From positions 47,719,259 through 47,783,258 of the forward strand of contig CM039503.1 of assembly GCA_022432975.1 (NCBI GenBank): a stretch of 64,000 nt of DNA, written 5' to 3'. The notes below the pieces were generated by a model. It worked only from the letters and a program-made list of their open reading frames with translations. It was not told where the DNA came from and searched no databases. Positions within the stretch are counted from its first letter, which is position 1, and each line of letters opens with the position of its first letter. This stretch comes from Begonia masoniana (lineage: Eukaryota; Streptophyta; Magnoliopsida; Cucurbitales; Begoniaceae). The translations under genes and the position numbers were made by a program. Positions 58,282 through 64,000 of the stretch are shown here, one piece after another.

Positions 58282-60265
58282 TTAAAACATACATTTTTCA
58301 AACTCATCCATCACATCATTAAAGTTTTCTAAATTATGAATTTTCTCACGAATCCAGCTTTGAGTACAAATAACCACATCGACAGTCTTTGGTAATAAAG
58401 AATTACGAAAAGAATCAAGTACACGTCCACCACTACTAAAATCTGACTCCGAAGGAACTGTGGAAATAGGAATAACCAATACATCTTTTACAATTTTATT
58501 GAATATTGGATATTTCAATGAATTCAATTTCCACTGTGTCAAAATATCTTGATTTTTGAAAACGTTTCCAATTCCTCATATAAGTATTGATCAACTTCTG
58601 TCCTCTTGCTTGCAGCATCTCGCTGACTATAACGATTAAAAAAATTTCTCAAATAGCTTATTGTAGGCAGAACCAGTTATTTGTCCTGTGGATGAAGATG
58701 TCGCAACACTAGTTCTACCATAATCCTGTGATATTTCAAATCCCAAATCCATTTTGTATTGAAGATATAATCTGTTAATCACAGTTCGTACTTTACTCAC
58801 CAAATTTGTAGCTTTATCATTGGCAACCAACATTGTAAGACAATGTTCGAAAAACTATCTTACATCTTGGATCTAAGATAACTGCAACATATATCAAGAA
58901 ATTAATATTCTCATAATTTTTCCAGTACTTGTCAAATTTTCCTTGCATTCCAATAGTCATTTTCCTCAATGATGGATCATTACACTCATCATATTCCATG
59001 ATAACCAATTTCAAATTGCAAAGTTTGCTAAAATAAATATTTAATGTCACATGTGAAGAGGCTGAAACAGTCACAGTCGTATCATAATTTTTTTTAAAAA
59101 TTTAATAAGTTTTCTAATATTCGCCCAATCTGTTGTAGTGGGAGATGTATCCCCACTCAACCCACCAATAAAATTACTATAGGTTTTCATTAACTTGTCA
59201 AAAGCTTTTTCAAATTTTTCAGCACTTGCTAACATCAAATATGTAGAATTCCATCGTGTAGACACATCAAGAGAAACACTACTTTTGCATGCGATTTTAA
59301 CATTATTAACACAATTCTTAAAATTTTGTAACCTTGCAGGTGATAATCGAACATATTTAACAGCTCTACGTACTCTATCAATAGCCTCTTGATGATCTTT
59401 CAATCCATCACATACAATCAAGTTCAATATGTGTGCAAAACATCGCATATGCATGTATTGTCTATTCAAAACTAAACTATTCCAATTTCGAACACTTTTG
59501 ATCAAATATGAAATTGCAACATCATTCGAAGAAGCATTGTCAACTGTGACAGTCAAAACATTTTCAATTCTCCATTCAAACAAATATCTTTCCAATTCTC
59601 TACCAATAGTATCACCTTTATGATCCGAAATCAAACAAAAATTTAAAATCTTCTTATGAATGGTTCAATCACTATCCATGTAATGACCAGTTAAAACTAT
59701 ATAATTTAAATTCTGAATAGAAATTCATGTATCTGTAGTCAAACATATTCGTTGTGATGTTCTTCTAAAGTACTCTTTCAATTTCATCTTTTCTTTTTCA
59801 TAAAGACTCAAAATATCACGAGCAACTGGAAATCTAGACGGAAGCAAAAACTTTAGTTGCAGATATTGGGAATATGCTCTAAAGCTCTGTCTTTCAACAA
59901 ACTTAAAAGACAATTAATTCTTCATTAATTATCATCTTCGCAAGTAGTTCTTGACAAGTAGTAATATTAAAACATGCAATTTGTTGTCTCTTATTATTCG
60001 TATTCTGAAAGCTCAAAGTCTTTTGCTTCACATCTATATTTGGCAATAATTTTACACAAATACGGATGTGTTTTTTCAAGCTTGATGTCCCATTTCTCAG
60101 TGTATCACATGCATATGTTTTTCCACAATGATTATATTTTGCTCTAGAATTAGTTTCATCAATAGCAAAATAATTCCAAACATCTTATTTGTTTTTCCTT
60201 TCCCTTCGAACATTAACACTAGAACTCTCTACATTTTGATTATCATTAGTGATTTCCGTTTCCAT
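58282..60265 (-). pseudogene. hAT transposase (broken)
   Basis: Starting at ATG 60265 (METEITND) the minus strand gives, in broken frames, a BED zinc finger (60040-60150; HCGKTYACD...GTSSLKKHIRIC, with Tyr replacing the first Cys), a YEKEKMKLKEYF segment (59725-59913), the catalytic core (59071-59634: TVTVDNASSNDVAI, MRCFAHILNLIV, DVSTRWNSTYLML), the DUF4413-like region (58817-59074) and the C-terminal hAT dimerisation motif (58282-58542: VPSESDFSSGGRVLDSFRNS). It resembles plant RICESLEEPER-type proteins. At least four frame breaks disable it. Any movement would need a transposase from elsewhere. Confidence 0.92.
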
Positions 60266-60392
60266 CCTATAAAATACAAATCACAACAATTCGTAATCAA
60301 TAAGCCAAATCTAACAATCTAAAAATTCTAAAATTAGAACAACACATTAACATCAATAAATGACTAATTAACATCAAACACACACATCAACA

Positions 60393-60510
60393 ATGCACAC
60401 TGGCAATGTGCAAAAACCGAAAAAATACATTGCACACAAAAATCAACTAATGCACACTGGCAGTGTGCAAAAATCGAAACAATACACTGCACTCAAAAAT
60501 CAACTAATGC
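60393..60510. repeat. About 60-bp tandem repeat with near-palindrome in hAT
   Basis: Two adjacent copies (from 60393 and 60451) each contain TGCACACTGGCARTGTGCA, which is self-complementary apart from the central base (and one base in the first copy). They lie upstream of the transposase start and could be a hairpin or binding site; this is inference. Confidence 0.75.
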
Positions 60511-60721
60511 ACACGACACACAACATCAACTACGACAGTTTTAAGAAAGTAGAGCAAGAAAAAAACCTTCGTGAAAGGCCGAAGTACTTAATTTTCCCTC
60601 TGAATCCAATCTGTATTTTGATGTTATCTTCAATTACTTGTGAATGAGGATCATAAATGAAAAATTTAGAAAAAAATATTGTAAAATTTAGTCCCAACGG
60701 CCAACAGCTTACGGTAAGCTG

Positions 60722-60825
60722 CTTACCTTCGTCGGAAGTCAGAAGTCGGAAGCTTTATCGAAGTCAGAAGTCGGAAGTCGGCGACTTCGTCGAGGTCAGA
60801 AGTCGGCGACTGTAAACTGTGAAGT
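60722..60825. repeat. GAAGTCGG / GTCGGCGAC direct repeats in hAT
   Basis: Repeated AGAAGTCGGAAG and GAAGTCGGCGACT units, about 8-10 bases each. They produce the spurious minus frame at 60723-61157. Confidence 0.75.
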
Positions 60826-61320
60826 GAGAGTAGAGAGTGGTTTGGCGTCGGGCGACTGCGACTGCGAACTGCGACTGCGCGAGCAGCGAGAGACAGACAG
60901 TGGCTGCCGGCTGGGCTGGGCGCTAGGGCGACGGGCGTAGGGTTCGCACTTCGCCGTTCGTCTATCCAGCAAGCGCGATTCTGATTTCTGAAGACTGAAG
61001 CAAAGACTGAAGAGAGCGAGCCAGCGAGGTGAGCCAGGTTTTCACTTAATTTGGTTCGATTTTTTCGGGTTTGTCTCACTAAACCCAAAAACCGAACCAA
61101 ATTTTTTGGTTCACCTACAAAAAAATTGAATTTAGATTTTTTAAAGTGCAAAACCACCTAGAATTGGACCAAATTTTTGGTTCCAATCTGGTTCTTTGGT
61201 CCGGTCTGGTTTTTGCTCACCCCTACTCGTGAGCAAGCTCGGTTGAAAACTTTTTTGGTCGGACTCGTTAGGCTATGATCAACAAGCCGATTCGTTGAGC
61301 ATGAATTTTTCATCCTCAGC

Positions 61321-61432
61321 TAGAGGTGAGCAAGAACCGACCAGAACCAAGAACCAGACCAGAACTGACACATTTGGTCCTGTTCTTGTCGGTTTTGAGA
61401 AGAAAAAAGCACAATTCGGTTCTATTTTTTAC
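61321..61432. mobile_element. Truncated hAT-type end
   Basis: It starts TAGAGGTGAGCAAGAACCGACC, close to the end of the hAT element at 57462, and continues with CCGACC and GAACCAGACC subterminal motifs. It is cut by the LTR that starts at 61433. Its other end is outside the window or lost. Confidence 0.6.
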
Positions 61433-63581
61433 TGTAGCACCCAGGTTCCATTGAACCAAAAATTTAATTTATTATTTATGATGTACTTTTATAGAAGGGT
61501 TGAGGGAGTTATTGATTAGGTTAATAAATGTTCAGGCGAGGGCATGATGGTAATTAGAATTTTTACATAGTGGATAATGTATTTAAGGAAGAGTCCAGTG
61601 TGAGTAGCCGCCACTGTTTCATTTCTTTTTACCTCTCAGCTCGACGGATTCCCCCTAGGCGATTCCCCTTCAACCAAGGTGAGTTTTGATTCGATTACTT
61701 GCTGTTTTTAGTGTATAGATAACTGGTGGATGGCTATGTGTGCATTTTGGAAGTACAGAGAGTGAGGGATGGGATTTGGGGTTTAGCGATGAATAAGGAA
61801 TGGCGAGAAACAGAACCCTTAGAACTAGCCCTTTAGATTTCCCAATGTTTAGAATGAAGTTTAGTAATGCTGTGCTTATGTTTTAGATGAGCCAGCTCTT
61901 GGAATATCCTACCACCAAGAACTCTCGGTGAAGCCAGGTAAGTGAAGTATCGTGTGTGCCCTCGGGCCTACATCACAAAACAGTAGGTTTATGTATGTTT
62001 GAGTATTTTCTGTATGTTATACATCATGTTTTTGAAAGAATACGAAAATGAACTTTCATGCATCATTATGGAAAGGCAAGTACAGATTGAAATGCATTGG
62101 CGGTTAAGGGAACTAATCCACTGCTATTAAGGGACTTCATCCACCCCTTAACTGATGAAGAGGATGTATGACATTGAGAGAATTGATCCCACTCCCAAGG
62201 GAACTGAGGGATCAGAATAGCTATTAAGGGACTTCATCCACCCCTTAACTGATGAAGAGGATGTATGACATTGAGAGAATTGATCCCACTCCCAAGGGAA
62301 CTGAGGGATCAGAATAGCTATTAAGGGACTTCATCCACCCCTTAACTGATGAAGAGGATGTATGACATTGAGAGAATTGATCCCACTCCCAAGGGAACTG
62401 AGGGATCAGAATAGCTATTAAGGGACTTCATCCACCCCTTAACTGATGAAGAGGATGTATGACATTGAGAGAACTGATCCCACTCCCAAGGGAACTGAGG
62501 GATCAGAATAGCTATTAAGGGACTTCATCCACCCCTTAACTGATGAAGAGGATGTATGACATTGAGAGAATTGATCCCACTCCCAAGGGAACTGAGGGAT
62601 CAGAATAGCTATTAAGGGACTTCCACTCCTTAACTGATGAAGAAGATTTATGACATTGGGAGAACTGATCCCACTCCCAAGGGAACTGAGGGATCAGAAT
62701 AGCTATTAAGGGACTTCATCCACCCCTTAACTGATGAAGAGGATGTATGACATTGAGAGAATTGATCCCACTCCCAAGGGAATCAAGGGATCTGATCAGT
62801 AAACAAATGATGTGCAACTGAGATGAGAAAGTAGAAACTGCATATTCAGGATTTAAGTTTCAGCATATCATTTCATTATTTGCTTTACTTACTTAGCATT
62901 AGGCTAATAGATAAGTTTTGTGATGTAGGTGTTGAGGATACTGCAGGTGAATTCCCCGAGTTTACTGACGAATAGATGGGGTTGGAGGAGCACTTCTCTG
63001 TCTCGAACTAGTATACTGATGAGGCGGATTAACTGATGTCTGTTGGTGTGAAAGTTTAGTTGACAGCGTTTCAATTTAAGTATATTGAGTTTTCATGACA
63101 GTAGTGATTTCAATGTTTTGAATACAATTTCGAGATTTTCCTGTTAATAGTATTCTGTTGGGATTTAATGTTGGCACTCACTGGATTTTTAGTATTGTAA
63201 TGGTTTGAAATGTTTTTGAATGGTTTCAGTGAAGTGAGTAAATTCTTTTCTGTAGTTAGAATCGTGTTTGTATACCAAGGAGTAGATGAGATGTGGTTCT
63301 GTTCTCTATCGTTAGGTGAAGTCTATCGACAGAGGTTGAGTTGTTGTTCTGTTGTCTATCGGAAGATGTCTTCAGTGGAAGCCATCGAATGATATAGAAC
63401 GAAATATGTCGTTTAGTGATCGGTATATGTAGCTTGTTTTATCGGAAGATGTTGTTTTGTTCACTATCGGTAGATGAAGTCTATCGGTAGATGTCGGGTT
63501 ATAGTTATGTGTCTATCGGAAGATATAAGTAGAAAGTTTGTCGTTTAGTGATCGGCGCATGCAGTCTACTCAATCAGAAGG
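61433..63581 (+). repeat. LTR (family A), interrupted at 63582
   Basis: It begins TGTAGCACCCAGG and follows family A layout: a TATTTAAGG box (about 61570), a GTAGCCGCCACTG leader (about 61601), a CTTACCTGGC/AGGCCCGAGGGCACA-type segment near 61940-61970, a 97-bp array (62124-62800), a GATGTAGGTG segment near 62925 and ATCGGWAGATG motifs (63300-63560). It is interrupted by another LTR. Whether internal coding sequence follows cannot be seen. Confidence 0.85.
62124..62800 (+). repeat. 97-bp tandem repeat, 7 copies, in LTR
   Basis: CTATTAAGGGACTTC recurs at 62124, 62221, 62318, 62415, 62512, 62609 and 62703, a 97-bp period (94 for one shortened unit). Units are nearly identical. The related solo LTR at 41747 has only two diverged units at the same place (about 42470-42680). 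Confidence 0.96.
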
Positions 63582-64000
63582 TGTAGCGACCCTAATACTG
63601 TACCCGTATTTCCCGTACTATTTTTTTTTTATCATAATATCTTTAACTAAACTCTAGGCGGGACCTAAACCGAAATCGAAACCAGAATCGAGATCGGAAT
63701 TAGAATCTAAGTTTAAAAACCGTTTAGAACAAATATTAAAACTATTTAATAAAATATTTAATAAACAGGTTAAAACTATTAATAAACTTGGGAGGGCAAA
63801 GTGGGCATTCTGCCCGATGAAGGTGAGCAGCGACCAGTCGCTGCTGCATGCAGCGACTGATCGCTGCATTCGCTGCAGCGTGCAGCGTTCAGTTGATCGC
63901 TGCACACTGAGTGCAGCGATCGCTCAGCGATCCCTTGTCTTTCTCTTTCTATTCCTTCTTTCTTCCTTTTCTTTACTATTGCTCTCTGGAATTCTAGAGA
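63582..64000 (-). repeat. Partial LTR (family B), minus orientation, runs off the window
   Basis: TGTAGCGACCC at 63582 is the inverse of the end of the solo LTR at 19123-21620. The sequence then shows a GCAGCGAC/GATCGCTGCA palindrome cluster (63826-63935), at the position where the other LTR has its GATCGC cluster. It continues beyond 64000. It is inserted in the family A LTR. Confidence 0.8.

Larger units (their letters stand above)
57462..61225 (-). mobile_element. hAT (Ac-type) DNA transposon, 3764 bp, nearly complete
   Basis: The ends TAGGAGTGAGCAAAAA and (inverted) TAGGGGTGAGCAAAAA differ at one base and are flanked by a perfect 8-bp duplication CTCGTGAG (57454-57461 and 61226-61233), the hAT hallmark. 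Subterminal GGTCCGGTCC and GGTTCCGGTTC repeats fill 57475-57630 and 61030-61215. The minus strand encodes a decayed hAT transposase (60265-58282). Direct repeats lie at 60393-60510 and 60725-60825 on its 5' side. Confidence 0.95.

Noticed and set aside
60723..61157. 144-residue minus-strand frame rich in Arg and Ser
   Set aside because: It lies in hAT subterminal repeats (GAAGTCGG units), has no domain and is explained by the repeats.

Overview
The window is nuclear DNA from a flowering plant, most likely a dicot. The genes are plant-specific or plant-type (RALF peptide, xyloglucan xylosyltransferase, FPF1, a POLTERGEIST-like PP2C, a plant USP). They carry short GT-AG introns and sit in AT-rich DNA crowded with plant LTR retrotransposons, MULE-type and hAT elements. 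I cannot name the species.

Layout. 1-22642 is a pile of nested retroelements: an env-like retroelement remnant (1-2220), a decayed minus-strand Ty1/copia element (about 4700-10480) split by a solo LTR (7768-9997, target duplication GCCTT), a plus-strand Ty3/gypsy element (10481 to about 16975) with intact 5' LTR and primer-binding site but broken gag-pol, and then a minus-strand LTR (to 22642) that holds a 22-bp minisatellite and a second solo LTR (19123-21620, duplication GTAAC). 22643-38508 is gene-bearing: FPF1-like, a seven-exon coiled-coil gene, a PP2C (minus), ribosomal protein eS21 (minus) and a RALF precursor. 38878-47013 is again repeat-rich. It holds a hairpin MITE and a Mutator-like element (40158-44907) that carries a fragment of an AINTEGUMENTA-like AP2 gene and is itself split by a solo LTR; next to it lies a broken HSBP gene. 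47525-55362 carries a GT34 xylosyltransferase, a universal stress protein, a decayed TCTP gene and a small three-span membrane protein. 55739-64000 holds another hairpin MITE, an almost complete hAT element with 8-bp duplications (57462-61225), and two further LTRs running to the window end.

The resident genes have unrelated roles: cell-wall xyloglucan synthesis (XXT), apoplastic peptide signalling (RALF), phosphatase signalling (PP2C), translation (eS21), stress (USP) and flowering or growth (FPF1). They do not form a pathway cluster. The main themes are element nesting, which can be ordered by clean target-site duplications, gene-fragment capture by a TIR element, and recurring single-base frame breaks in otherwise conserved genes, which may be consensus errors in the assembly.
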